From a virus: a DNA stretch of 30,621 nt. The translations under genes were made by a program, and so were the position numbers. A model generated the notes under the pieces. It was given only the letters and a program-made list of their open reading frames with translations. It ran no database searches and was not told the DNA's origin. The stretch is taken from the IMG/VR virus record IMGVR_UViG_3300007344_000147, positions 1 through 30,621 of that record; one strand, written 5' to 3'. Positions 10,759-24,300 of this stretch are shown here, in pieces. Numbering within the stretch: the first letter of the stretch is position 1; the number at the start of each line of letters is the position of its first letter.

Positions 10759-12276
10759 TTAGAATTGTAAAACGACTTTAATATCCTCTTTTTGATTTAA
10801 AGATCTGCTAATTGAAGGTCTATTATCAATGTATATAATATCTCCTGTATATTTTTTTACCTCTGGATTAGCAAATCCATTTTCAAAATTTTGACCAAGG
10901 TACACAGTACCATTATTTATTACCGTAGATATACCACTAAAATCATCATCAACTTCAATAATAATATTGTTTACGTCAATATTATTTTCACTGGTAAATT
11001 GAATTTGGGAATATCCATTAACAGAATTTGTTGATATTCCCGATGTTGTATACCCATATAATGTTCTATCTTGCCAATATTTTATAACTCCAGTTTCACT
11101 ATCATAAGAAACAACTCTTCCTACAGCAGTTCCAACACCAACAATATCTTGAGTGAATGTTGAGTTTGGTAAAATTGTTGCAGAATTAGGTCTCAATTTT
11201 AATGCATATACAGAACTTGCCTTTTGTTTATTTAAAATTGATGTTGAATCGAATGCTTCTGGATTTTGAACAATTCCAACTCTTGCAACTTTGTTGCCAA
11301 CAATAAAGTCAGGATCTCCAATATCATTTTCAATTCTAGAATAAAGAAGAACATTTGTTGAACCAAGTTCTCTGTAAATATCTGCTCCATGACCTCCTTT
11401 TGGTGGAATAATAACAGAAAACTTTGGAGGATCTGTTAAAAATAATCCAGAACTTTCTAAATCAATTGTTCCATAAGTATATCCACTTCCTCCATTAGAT
11501 ACGAAAACGCTATCAACAGTTCTGTCACTACCAATAATAATAGTTACTGTAGCACCTGATCCATCACCTTTAATTGGAATATTTTGATAAAGTCCAGGTG
11601 CACCTAAATTTCTACCTCTATCTAATATAGTAACAATCTTCAATTGTCCGCTTGAAGATGCATTTTCAATTACTGCAGAATAATCTGAGTTAGTTTTCCA
11701 ATCCCTAGGAACTGGAATAAAATTGGTGCTATCAAATTTAATAATTTCGCTAGGTCTTATTGTATAAAGATATTTCCAAATATAACCATCTCCACTTGTA
11801 CCAGCAGCCCTTGGTTCCAAATCTGTAAAAGTTGGTTCATCTAATGATGGATTTCCACTAGAAGATTCTGGAGTCGTTCCATTTTGGAGGCAAATATAGA
11901 CTCTATAATCTTGAGTTATAACATAATAATCGGAAGCATATAAAGAGGTGGAATCGGTTTGATTTGCACGTTTGTCTATACTTATATCATTACGATACAT
12001 ATCATAAGTTCTTCCAGACTCCCAATTTATTCTTCTTATAACAGGAGAAACATCACCAGGAGATATTTTTTTCAACGAAAACATAGTATCCCACACTGTA
12101 TTTTCTTCATTAAAATTATCTCTTGGAAAGGGTGGCAACTCTTCCCAAGTAGATAAGTATTCTGTTGAGTTTGACAAACCCAAAAATACATAATATGCAT
12201 TATCTGGAGAATTGACCTTTTCAATAAAACCAAGTGCATTAGATATCCTAAGTTGGTCAGTTATAATTGCCGACAT
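10759..12276 (-). CDS. 8: Baseplate wedge protein gp8
   Basis: gp8 is a wedge subunit that binds gp6 and gp7 and helps hold the outer baseplate. The 505-aa protein matches T4 gp8 at several points: SDYYVITQDYRVYICLQNG and GDGYIWKYLYTIRP correspond to the T4 YRCLDVPD and GDGYVWEYLFEIPP region, and the C-terminus GDIIYIDNRPSISRSLNQ corresponds to T4 GEMIYMENRPPIIMAMDQ. T4 gp8 is 334 aa, so about 170 residues have been added, mostly in the middle. Part of the addition (about 235-273) is a Gly-Tyr module with GDGSGATVTI and NGGSGYTYGT, as in gp14 and the gp7-like protein. A late promoter octamer lies 20 bases before the start, and the DUF4815 gene follows after 12 bases. The assignment is secure. 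Confidence 0.92.
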   Translation of the reverse strand: MSAIITDQLRISNALGFIEKVNSPDNAYYVFLGLSNSTEYLSTWEELPPFPRDNFNEENTVWDTMFSLKKISPGDVSPVIRRINWESGRTYDMYRNDISIDKRANQTDSTSLYASDYYVITQDYRVYICLQNGTTPESSSGNPSLDEPTFTDLEPRAAGTSGDGYIWKYLYTIRPSEIIKFDSTNFIPVPRDWKTNSDYSAVIENASSSGQLKIVTILDRGRNLGAPGLYQNIPIKGDGSGATVTIIIGSDRTVDSVFVSNGGSGYTYGTIDLESSGLFLTDPPKFSVIIPPKGGHGADIYRELGSTNVLLYSRIENDIGDPDFIVGNKVARVGIVQNPEAFDSTSILNKQKASSVYALKLRPNSATILPNSTFTQDIVGVGTAVGRVVSYDSETGVIKYWQDRTLYGYTTSGISTNSVNGYSQIQFTSENNIDVNNIIIEVDDDFSGISTVINNGTVYLGQNFENGFANPEVKKYTGDIIYIDNRPSISRSLNQKEDIKVVLQF

Positions 12277-12295
12277 TTTCTAACATTTTTTTGAT

Positions 12296-12303
12296 TATTT
12301 ATA
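12296..12303 (-). promoter_or_regulatory. T4-type late promoter octamer before gp8
   Basis: The minus strand reads TATAAATA, the exact T4 late promoter core recognised by gp55 with gp33 and the gp45 clamp; cyanophages use a close variant. It sits in the 34-base gap between the stop of the gp7-like gene (12311) and the gp8 ATG (12276), where a promoter would be expected. The leader would be short. AT-rich sequence can produce this octamer by chance, but the placement supports it. Confidence 0.6.
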
Positions 12304-12310
12304 ACCAATT

Positions 12311-15300
12311 TTATGGTTCATAATCATAATTTGAGAATTTCAATGGATTAACTCTTTGAACTATTGGATTATTATCAATTAAGAAAGATTTTGGATCAAT
12401 TCTCTTCGATAAATTAGAAATTTTGCCCCAACTAAATTGACCAATATCATTGATGTATGAAGCACCAAAGTCATCATATAAAGTAGAAACAGCACATATA
12501 ATCCTTCTGACCAAAATATTGCCATATTTGGGACTGAACTTATTAACAGTAACTGCTGGGAAAATAACTTGATATATATTATTCAAATTTGTAGAAATTC
12601 CTATAACATTTCCTGCATTGTTATAAGTTGTGTTTGGGGAATTTGCAATATTTGCATTGCTTATAGAAAAGTAGTCTCCTAGATCCAACTGAGATACTGT
12701 AATTGCAGATCCAACAACAGTATTTCCTATGAATGCAGAATCTCTAAGAATAGAATCTTCTGGAATATATAAATCAAATACCAAACCAGGTACAACAACA
12801 GGACCAATAGGAATACTTGCAATTGTAGTAACTCCAACAATTACTCCATAGTCTCCAAAGAAAGAAACATCTGGTATTACTTCAGTCTTAACTGTGGGTG
12901 GATCGATTGAAATTTGTGGAGTTTCAATTTGAGAAACTTCAAACTGTATTGGTCTTGATAAAGGATAATTTCTAAAAGTTTCACCAATTCCAGGATTATC
13001 AAATACATCAACTTCTAAAATATCACCAACAGAGTATCTAAATCCTTTATTCGTAATATTAATATTAGTCCTATCAATTATGAAGTTTTGAGTAATTGGA
13101 TCAACTAATAGGTTAACATCAGCAGATGCGTTTTGACCAATACCAGTCTTCGTTTTAAGTCTGGCAGAAGTAAAGGTACTGTTTGATGAATTTAAAGTTT
13201 CTGGAAAACCAAGACCTTCAGTTTTAACTCTTAAAGATTTTATTGGACCATAAGTATATCCTATTCCAGAATTTGTTACTGTTATAGAATTTACGGACCC
13301 AGAAGAAATAGTTGCTGTTGCTGTTGCAAACTCTGTAGAATCCAATGTTTCAATATCGGCAACAAATCCAGATTCGAACAGATTTATTTCTTCACCAACT
13401 TCAAATATATTCAAACTTGTTGGGATAACTTGAATAAAATTATCAGATGTAATTCCAGCAAGAACTCCAGAAGCACGACTATTTCTACCAAGCAAAAATT
13501 CTCCAATAGTCGCTGTCGAAATTCCAGTTGTGGATATAGTACCAACTATATTATCAATATTGGTCAATCCAATTCCAATTGGAGATGGATTTGTAAAATA
13601 TGGATATTGAATAGAAACATTTGGAGCAGTTGTATAACCTTCGCCACCATCAAGAACTAAAATGGAAGATACCTCACCATTAACAACCTGACATGTTCCA
13701 ATTGCAGGTGATTTTTGTTCTTGATCAATTATTTTAATCAAATTTCTTTCTTTATCCTCAATAGTTTCTGCTGCATTATCAAAGAATGGTTTCAATGTGT
13801 CAACATAAAATTCAGTTGAAGATGGAGTTATTTCTGATATTATTTTTGCGGAAGGATATATACTTGCCTCATTATAAACTCTATCTTTTCCAATAAATTG
13901 CCCATCAATAACAAGATCTTCAGTTTGTTTTGATAGTAAAACAGGTCTTAACAAATTAAAGTCTTCGACAATACCTTTGTCAGAGTAAATAAAAGTATTT
14001 GCAAAGTCGGATGCGACAATATCAGAAACAATTCTTTCATTCTCATTTAATTTTTTAACATCATTTGTAATAGTTAATGAATCTCCAATTTTAACATTTT
14101 CTAAAACATCAACATCAATTACATCAACATCACTATTTCCTCTATAGAATATTATAGTGACAGTGTCTCCAAATTTTGGAGGTTCTGGGAACACTATAAT
14201 ACTTCCGCCATTAAATTCATATCCTTCACCAGGAACTTGGAGAATATCATTAAATAGAACTATTAAAGTTGCTTCGATATCAATTGCAGATCCTTTTTTA
14301 GCTCTAATGGACTTAATTTCTCCATTGATTTTGATTGGGAAAATCTTTCTTCTATTATCGAATAAATCGTCGAATTTATCAATAACTTGAAGATCACCGA
14401 TAGACCAAGAAGAAAACTTAGTGTCATATACATCATCTATGAATATTTGGAATTCACTAAATGGATATTGCGTATTTGTGGGTATTCCAATCAATCCATC
14501 AGTTGGAATTGTTAATATCTCAAAAGGTCTATACCCATATCCATTATTTACAAATTTAAAGTCAATAACACTACCATCTTCACCAACTAATATATTTAAT
14601 TTTGCACCAGTTCCAATTCCTATAGAAGGAGAATCTGAACTATAAATTAATGGAATGTTATAATATCCTATAGGCGAATCAAATTCAATATTTGGTGGCG
14701 AAAATCTTCTGATAGTTACTACATCATTGGAAGTAATTGTTGATAGTGGACTGTCAAGTGTAATGAAAGTATTTCCAATTCCCGTAATTTTTACATTAAA
14801 ATCTGAATTTACTGTAATATAATTATTAATATTATTAATATTTTTAATATTATTAACATAAAGAACAGTTGATCCAGCAGCAATTGATTCAGATGCTCTT
14901 GTGTCAAATACATCATAGAAAGAAGTAAATGCAATTCCAGGATCAACAAAATTTATTGAAGTTGAAATTGATCCTGAAATTACAGTTGTAAATCCAATAT
15001 AATTTACGTCATAATCACCACTACTTTCCGTTCTAATTCCAATATCAACTATTTCTGTAGACAATTCTGTTAGTTTTACTGAAATTCTGGATCCTGCAGG
15101 AATATCTTCATCTAAAGCACTGGATAGTGTAATTGTAGAAGCAATTGGATCATATGCAGTAATTTCCACATCATTATATACCGTACCTATTCCAGTACTA
15201 CATAATGCTCTTGAAGAATATGGAAGTTTGTCAAATAAACTTTTTTCATCAACGACTTCTAAAGTAAATGTTCCAGAAACTGCAATAGAAGATGTAGAAA

Positions 15301-18300
15301 CAAAAATTTCTTTACCATCAACTAATCTATATCCACTTCCAGTAGAACCAATAGTTATGTTTGAAATTGATCCAGTATCATCAATAGTGACTGTTGCGCC
15401 AGCAGTTTTTAATGGTTGATATCCAGAACCAAATGTAGAACCAGTGCTAACTATTATGCCACCAACGGGAAGGTTTGTTGAATTAATATCATCAAGATTT
15501 GAAACTTCATCCTGTTGCTTAAAGACTATTGTTGTTTCTCCTCCAAGGTTTCGACTTAGTGTAAACGAACCTTCTGGATTACTATCCTCATCAAAAGGAG
15601 TTTGAAGTATATTTTTAACCAGAACAAACAGGTTTGATGTTGAAATACCAGATACTGGTAAACCTTTCTCCTTCAAAATAAACTCACTTGTAATTCCAGT
15701 AAATTCTTCAGAAAGACCATCTAATAAAATATTGTCAGAGTATGTTGGATTTTCTCCATTAATTTCTCCACTTTTATTAAATATTCTTCCGGAGAAAGAA
15801 GAACCAGTAGAAATTCCAACAAAATCAACTTCATCTGGTTTTGGATTTTTTGGTGTTATTGGAAGTGGACCATATGGAGGATCATAGAAATGGATTGTAT
15901 TGTCAACAATATTATAATCTCCAACTAATTTTGTACAAGCAGTACCAACAGTATGGACTCCTGGTAATGATCCCAACCAGAATCTATTAACAAGTAGTGT
16001 ATTCGTTGCACCAAATCCAACAACTTTAACTCTGAGAATTTCATTATCTACTTGGAAAACATCTCCACCAATAAACACATTTGGATTTGTTACTTTAACT
16101 CTCACATCTTTCAGTCCTAAAGGTTCTGCCAAAGTTGTTTCGAACGAAGTTGAAACAATAGGTGCCTGAATCATATTATCAATAGTAATTAATGATCTAG
16201 AATTTCCTCTCTTACCTGTTAATGTATGATTTGTTCCTGTCCCATAACTCACCAAATCCAGATATTCAGGAACAGATCTTAATGCCTGAGATGCCGATGC
16301 AGAAACTCTTATATTAATATCGTTTTCTTTAATAATGTAAAGAGTTGATGGAAGTATATCTGTTACACCTATTCCCGGAATATCAGTTAATGCAATTCTA
16401 ATCGGATCATCTCCATTTGGATCATATACAACTTCTTCTCCAGTACTAAAATAATGATTTGGTATTTTAATAGTGTCATCAAACAAATTAACTGAAACAA
16501 AACTAGAAGCATTGAAAACTCTTCTTAAAATGCGATTATTTTTATAGAATAGTTCAAATGATCTTCTAATTGCATTCTGAGTTCCAATATAATCTGTAGT
16601 ATATGAATTAATTTGAGACTCATTTAATGGTAATATAAGTTTATCTGGAGTTTCTGGTGCTTCCGTAATTGTCTTAACTCCCTGATAATAATATCTAATG
16701 CTAATATTTCTATCTGGCAGTGGAGTAAAGAATAATCTACATCTATTTCCTACAATTTCTGTTGTAATTGTTCCAAGTCCAACTAAAGAATCGTCACTAA
16801 TAACAGAACCAAATTGAGTTTCATATACATCCAAATCATTATTTACAGTTGTAAGTTCTAGAGAATTGTATATACCATTAGTCGTGTCTTCAATAGAGAG
16901 ATAATAATATGCACCACCATATACTAAAGTATGCTGATGAACTTCAACTTTTGTGGGAGAAGGACTTAATGGAATGTTTACAAATCCAGACTCTAATCTA
17001 GTATTACTTAATGCTAATAAACCTGATGTTGTTCTTGTAATATCTGCAACAGAAATATTTAAAACATTAACTTCTAGTGTTGATCCATATGCAACTGTAG
17101 GAGTTGCATTGACAATTAAATCTGATCCCAAGATTTCTGCACTATAAGTTGCAAATCCTATTGGGGGATTTACCGCTTCTGTATACAACTTTCCATATTC
17201 GGTTATGTAAACATCTGTTCCATTATGAGTGAGGTTTAGTTCTACAGATTCTCTAAATTGACCAGTTTGGTCATTTAAAGTAACTAGAACCTTGGAGGAT
17301 CTATTTGAAAGATGAACTGTTGATATTCCAATTGTATCAGTTGACCCGCTAGGAATAGTTGTTTTTTGGTTGTCTATAGTTACAATATTGCCCAATTCGT
17401 ATGATTCAGTTGTAGTTGATCCTAGACCAACAAAAGTATCGAACAAACTATATGAAACCAACTCAATATCAAAATCATTAAATTCAAAATCAAAAGGATT
17501 AAAAGTAATTTCTCCAAAATTTCCATTAATTGCAAATTCAAAATTACCAAGTTCCTCTAGAGTATCTAATCTTCCATATTGATTAACATATCCATTTAAA
17601 TCATCATGTATTATGGAAAGTATTCCAAACTGCCTTTCATTAAAGAACAATTTATCTTTAACGTATGTAAAATATTTTCTATACCTAGTTTGGAAGATTG
17701 GGAATCTATCTGCAACAACAAATTTTTCTTCCCTTGGAATGTTATTAAATTCGCCACTAAAATCATCTATTGTCAAAACTCTATTTCCAATAGACTCTGC
17801 AAAATCTTGAATTGGAATCGTATTGAATACAATTTGGTCAGATGCAATTCTTCCATCAAGCAAATATGCATTTTCCGAAACCATATCGAAATCCACATAA
17901 GAATTTAAATCAACTACCGAAATTAAATCGGAAACTGAGTTTAACTCTGAATATGAAATTGTGGTTTTATTTTCTTCCCCAGTAAAAGATTCAACCTCAA
18001 AAGTGGAGAATTTCTTAAATCCAGAAACATGATTGAGACTTGATACTGCATCTTCCCATTCAGAGAATTGTGTTTTGGATTTTAAGTCATATGAGAAGTA
18101 TTGATAATAGAAACTATCCTGAATTCTTTGACTATTATCATTGAGGAATCCTATATTAGTGTCCCAACCTCTAGTAACTTCAGCTGAAGAACTTGTCTTA
18201 TATTCAGATTCATAGAATTGTACTGTTCCAACAACTCCAGTTAAGTTTGAAGTCCTTCCTGTGATTTTATCACCAGTTACAAACTTATCATCGGATAGAA

Positions 18301-21300
18301 TGCTAACAAATTCATTATCCCTATCCCAATACTCAACAATACCAGTAAATCCACTAGTACTAGTGACTTGTTCACCAAGAATAAAATTATTTTTTTGGAG
18401 AGTTATATTGAAAGTTGGAAAATAACTTTGAGGAACAACATATCCAAAAGAATTGACTGGTCTATAATCTCCTGGAATTTCATCACCTTCCAAGTAGTCA
18501 GTCATATCAATTGAGAAACTTGCGCCACTGCCACCGATAGCTTTGTTTACATTTTCTACTGTAAATAAAGCATATCCATAATTTTCGGAATTGATTCCTT
18601 TTACATTTTGATTTATAGTAACCTCATTTGTAATAGGATCAAAAATAATATCATTAACTCTAAAGTTTTCCAATAAAACTTTATCTCCATCATCAAAAGG
18701 AAAATCTGCTTCACTGCTGAATGATGGATTTAGTATGAAAGTTAATACCTTCGAATCTACATTATATGATACACTTCTAACGCTGATTCCGTTTGAATTA
18801 TTGATTGGCACAATAATTGGAGTCTTATTAAAAAGACCAGAACTATTTTGAATAATTTCAACCTTATAATCTTCTGGAATAAACTTCAACTCTGATTGAG
18901 AATCAAACTCATTTGTCAATCCATCAAGAACTATTAAATTCGGTATAAGAGTATAATCTTTTCCAATAGTTAGCACTTCAATATCTTTAAATATGCTTAA
19001 TGGCTCTACATTAATTAATTGGGGCAAATTGCCAGTTGGTCTCAAGCTATAATCTACACTATAATCAAATCCAATATTTTGAACATCTACTTTTTTAACA
19101 AATCCAATTTTTCTACTGGAAGGAAATAATAATGCTCCGGTTCCAGTTTTTGAAGTAATTGATGTAATTCCTGGCAACACTCTGTACTTTCTATCTCTAG
19201 AAAGTACATCCACTTTAGAAATGGATCCAGTTGTTGAATATGAGGATGTATTATATGAAAGTGAGGAATTTGTTTTTAAGTAAGATGTTTTTTCTGGTCT
19301 AGTCGATATAAAATATTCAAAATAATTTGAACCGGTAGATTTAACTCTTTTTCTTCCAGAATATACACTATCCAAAACGAACAAAGTGCTGTCATTTTCA
19401 ATATTCTCATTATCAACCCTATATTCAGTTTTAGAATCCGGAATGTTTAAATTTGTATTTGCTAAAGATAACTTATAATAAAGTTTTTTTGGAGTATTTT
19501 CATTTATTTGCAGCCTTAATTTTGCAAAATTTTCAACTCCAATTTTACCAGATTTTGTTACAGTAAAAGAATCATCTTTTTCAGATTTTATAAACTTATT
19601 TACAAAATTTTCATCAGAATATAAATCAAAATCAAAAGCAGGAACAGAATTTGCGTTATTTACAAATGATAAAGATTTGTCAGTCAGGTCAAAGTTTATA
19701 ATTTGGTTTTTATATAACTCTATTGATGGATTTACTTGAGAAATTTCTCCAAATGAAGTAATTGTAATATCAATAACACTAGGATTTTTTGAGATAGAGT
19801 CCTGATAAGTTTCAGAAAGACTGAAACTATTATCATCTTTAACAACAATATAGAAAATTTTATTATTTTCTATTGAAGAAGTTAAATCATCTGTGGTGTG
19901 TATAACTTTTTCACCAGTAGAGTATCCATGATTTGAAATTGGAATTGTATTATCTATTGGATTTGTTTGAACAAATTCTTTAGGTTCAAATACAAGTCTT
20001 CTATTTTCATCATTATATTTTACAATAAAAGTTTTTTCTGAAGTATCTTTTACTTTAATATCGACAGATTCATTGTAAAATAGAGATGGGTCTTGTAAAG
20101 TTCTTACTCTTGCAACATTTTTGGCAATCTTACCAACCAAAGTATCCGAATTATCTGTTCTAATACTGTGATATTTTCTAGATCCAACGTTAGTATAATA
20201 AAATAAAGTTGCATTGGACACTGGATTCAGATATTCACCGGTTGTAGTTAACCCCACAATATCTGTGGAAATTCCAATATAATTTTGATCGAACACATAT
20301 GCATACAAATCACTAGGATCAGTCAAAGGAAATTCATTTATTTTGTCTTCCGACACTAAAATTTGAGATCCTGTATTATTACTGTATACAATTTTATCAC
20401 CAGTTTTAAGTCCATGATTTGGCAAATATATTTGCCTTGTATTAATATTTCTAACAATCCATTTTTGAACGTATGATGTTACTCCAGTCCCAACAATAGA
20501 ATTTATTTGTGTTGTGGATAAATCGCTTACATTATAGTCTATTGTTATAGAACTAAATCCAACATTAAGAACTTCAACTTCTTCAATATTGTCAAATTCA
20601 GTGTTAGATGATCCTGTCAAATTTATAAAATCGCCAATTTTGAAGTTTGATGAATTTATGAAATTGTTAAACACTAAACCAACTTTAGGTTCGGGATCTC
20701 CAGATACTAAAGTATCGGTAGAAATTCCAACTTGATAATTTAATGGATCAATTTCAAGTAAAATATTTGATATACTTCTTTCGCCTGTACCAATACCAAT
20801 AGAAACTGAAGGATCAAAATATATTTCTTTGTTTATTGGATAATTTTTATCCCCAAAAAATACTGGAGATGAAACATCATCAACAGCAGAAACTTCAAAA
20901 AATCTTGGTTTTTCAACTAAAATTGATCCAGCTGGATGGGAAGCAATTCCAGCAAGAGTTCTTAAAATTCTTATTTGGGAATTTTCCGGTATGACATTTA
21001 GAACTTTAAATTCCTCATCACCAATTTGATAAATGTCACTTGGTCTTATGGCAGATTCCTTTAAATTTCCATTTACTGAGATTAGTTTTGGTATAAAATT
21101 ATCTGAGATTCCTCCTACATCAATTTGTTCATTTAATATTAATTCGTTTGTAAATACAGTAATAGTTGAACTAATATCTTTTTTTCTATTTGTAAGCAAT
21201 TCATCCAATCCAATTATTGATATAAGGTCTCCATCATTTAGATTATGTGGATCAGATGATACGCCAATAACAGAATTTGAAAAACTAGAAGATCCAAATT

Positions 21301-24300
21301 CAACATTTGGTATTTTTGTGGATATTAAAGATATTTCCTCAACTTCTTTTCCGGAAATTTCGGATACTTCAGCAAAAGATTCATTTCCAAATTCATCTTT
21401 AGCAAATTTAATTTTATCACCTACAGAATAATTTTCTCCTCCGGATATTATAGTAACTTCATCAATTATACCTCTTTCAGTTCTAGATACTTTGTTTAAT
21501 TGATCTTCATAGTCAATAGGGTTGAATATAAAATCATACCCTGCAGTATCACTCAAAAGTTTATACTTATTTGTATTTCTAACCAATCCCAAATCTTCAA
21601 AAGATGCCGAATTTTGACTACTATCAGTAGTACTATCAAAATTAAATTCAATAGGAGTAGATTTGTATTGATTTCCAATAAAATATGGGAAAATAGGTCT
21701 TAAGTATTTTTGGCTGAATTGAGTATCAACTTCTCCCAATGTTGAAAAATACGCATAAACTCCATTAGGATACTCCGGAGTTACACATAATCTTCCATTA
21801 TATTCATCAAGATCACCACTATCAAAGTATGAATAATCTTCGACAAAAAATCCTATTGGGAAAAAAACAGTACTTGGTCTATTTGGTTTTAAAGAAATAG
21901 AATAACCAGACTGCATTTTTTTAACTAATCCACCTCCAACTGGATTAGTAAATCCAAATGGACCATAAATTGGATTTCCATCGTATGCCCAACCTATAAT
22001 TGGAGAGTGTGTAGTTGATTCAGAAGACTCATTTCCATTAAAATCTACTTCCAAATCTTTTTTATAAAAAATTTGATCAAGTTCTATTCTAGAAACTAAA
22101 AGATTTTCTCTTAATTTTCTTGGTGCATATGAATGTGTTAATTGAGTAATTCTTTCACCATCTTCATTTTTAGTATCATAAAGAAAAATATCATTTGATG
22201 TAATCTCATTTTTAAAGATCGATCTTTCTACATTATTTACATTCCATCTTTGTATAGAAATATCAAATGCTGCTCCAGATCCAGAAGATACAACTCTAAG
22301 AGAAGTTCCATTGGAATCATAGTTTATTCCTTCCGATGTAACTACTACATCAATAATCCTACCATTGGAAATTTTTGGTATCAAATTAGCACCAGATCCA
22401 ATACCATCAATTTCAATAGTAGGAGTGGAATTATAATTAGATCCACCATTAACAATCAATACTCTTTTAATTTGTCCGTTTACGATAATTGGACTTAACT
22501 CACATCCAGAACCATTTTTTACTTCAATTAATGGTTGTCTATTATAATTTAATATATTTTCCGATCCATAGTTAGATCCGCCATTTTCAATCGATGTTGA
22601 GAAAAGTTCACCAGAAAATGATGGTATAATTTTAGCACTAATATCATCTAAAGGTAGAGATCTATTTTTAAAATCGCCAACTATTTCAACTTTAATTGGT
22701 TGATAATTTAGAATATAAGGACCTACACCAAAATCAGTAAAATTGACAAATATGTTTCTATTTAAATTAAATTCTTTTGGATCTGAAGGATTTGTATTAA
22801 TTCCACATAGTCTAAACTCGTTATTATCAACAACGCTGACATAATATTCAGTATTTGTAGTTAATCCAGATATAGAAGTTCCTTCAGAGTTATATACAAC
22901 TATTTCGCCAGTTTTATATCCATGGTCATCAATTTTTATAGAATTTCTATAAAGATCTACATTTGAGTTTTTAAATGTAAGTTTTTTATTTGTATAATTT
23001 TTTCCAGATCGTATTACTCTAATAGATCCAATCTTTGATTTTTTATTAACACTTTTCAAATAATGTTTTCCGGGAGCAAGGGAAGTTAAAATTATTGGGT
23101 TTGTTTTATTGATAGAATCCAAGAATGTTCCATAAACTTTTAACGTAAAATCAGAATCTGGGGAGATAAAATAATCGACATCTCTTTGCAAACCTTCAAT
23201 TGGAACATCTGTATAATCATATCTAACCCTTTCACCCTCATAAAACTTGTGCTTTAAATTAAATGTGATAGTATAATTTGACAAATTTACTTGATTACTC
23301 TCAGCAATAAATTCCACAAAATGATCAAATACAGTCATATTTGGAACTGCTATAGCATTTGCACCATTTCCACCCGATATTCTTATTTCGGGAATGCCAT
23401 CATAATCAAATCCACCATCCAAAACTTCAATTTTATTCAGAGATCCTCTGATATGTGAAATTACCGATGCACCAGAACCTGATGAATCTATAATATTGAG
23501 AATTGGTGGATTTATAACATCATATCCACTTCCAAAAGATTTTGGTTCAACTTTATCAACAGATCCATAATATATAAAATCATTTGACTTATAATTTTGA
23601 ATTTCTACTCCATTGGCAAGAATGCCAATATTTCCAGAAGGAGTTAAACTTCTTTCATTTGGTTCTAATGGTTTTGCAATTTTTTTGAAAATATTTTTTG
23701 GAGATATTGATCTATTGAAATTAGATTGCTCATCATCAGTAGTATTCTGGAAGAAAATTAGTTCATTTGTAGATCTAAAAAATTTATTTTGGGACCCCAC
23801 CAATCGAGTTGTTGAGTTGGATAATCCAACATCGAGAAATATATTATTGTCAATATTATTTCTACTACTAGAAAGTTTTATTTGAGTCGAATTATTAAAT
23901 GATCCAAGAACTTTTGCATAATAAATTCCTTGATCAATATTTAAAGAATTTCCATCAGGTCCAGATTGATAATAAAGAGCATCTCCAGTAACAAATGAAT
24001 TTTTTCCAATATTTAAAATTTTATCAATTTTTTGAGAATCATTGGCATTAATTTCTTCAGTGATAAAAAAGTCTTCGCCAAGAGTTATAGTTTCATCACT
24101 TAATGCAATAGATTCTTTTCCATATTTTGGCAATGATTGGGAAGAAACATATAGCACATCATCTGTTCCTTTATATACATTTTGAACATCAGTAACATAG
24201 ATATCATTAGATTCTGGAAAAGTTTGAGAGTTGTAAGTAAACTTAAACTTTCCAGATTTTCTTTCAATTTTATATTTTTGAGAAGAATCAAAATTAAGAG

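Noticed and set aside
21033-21431. Plus-strand open frame of 132 codons
   Set aside because: It lies antisense within the gp7-like gene, has no recognisable motif and no start signal.
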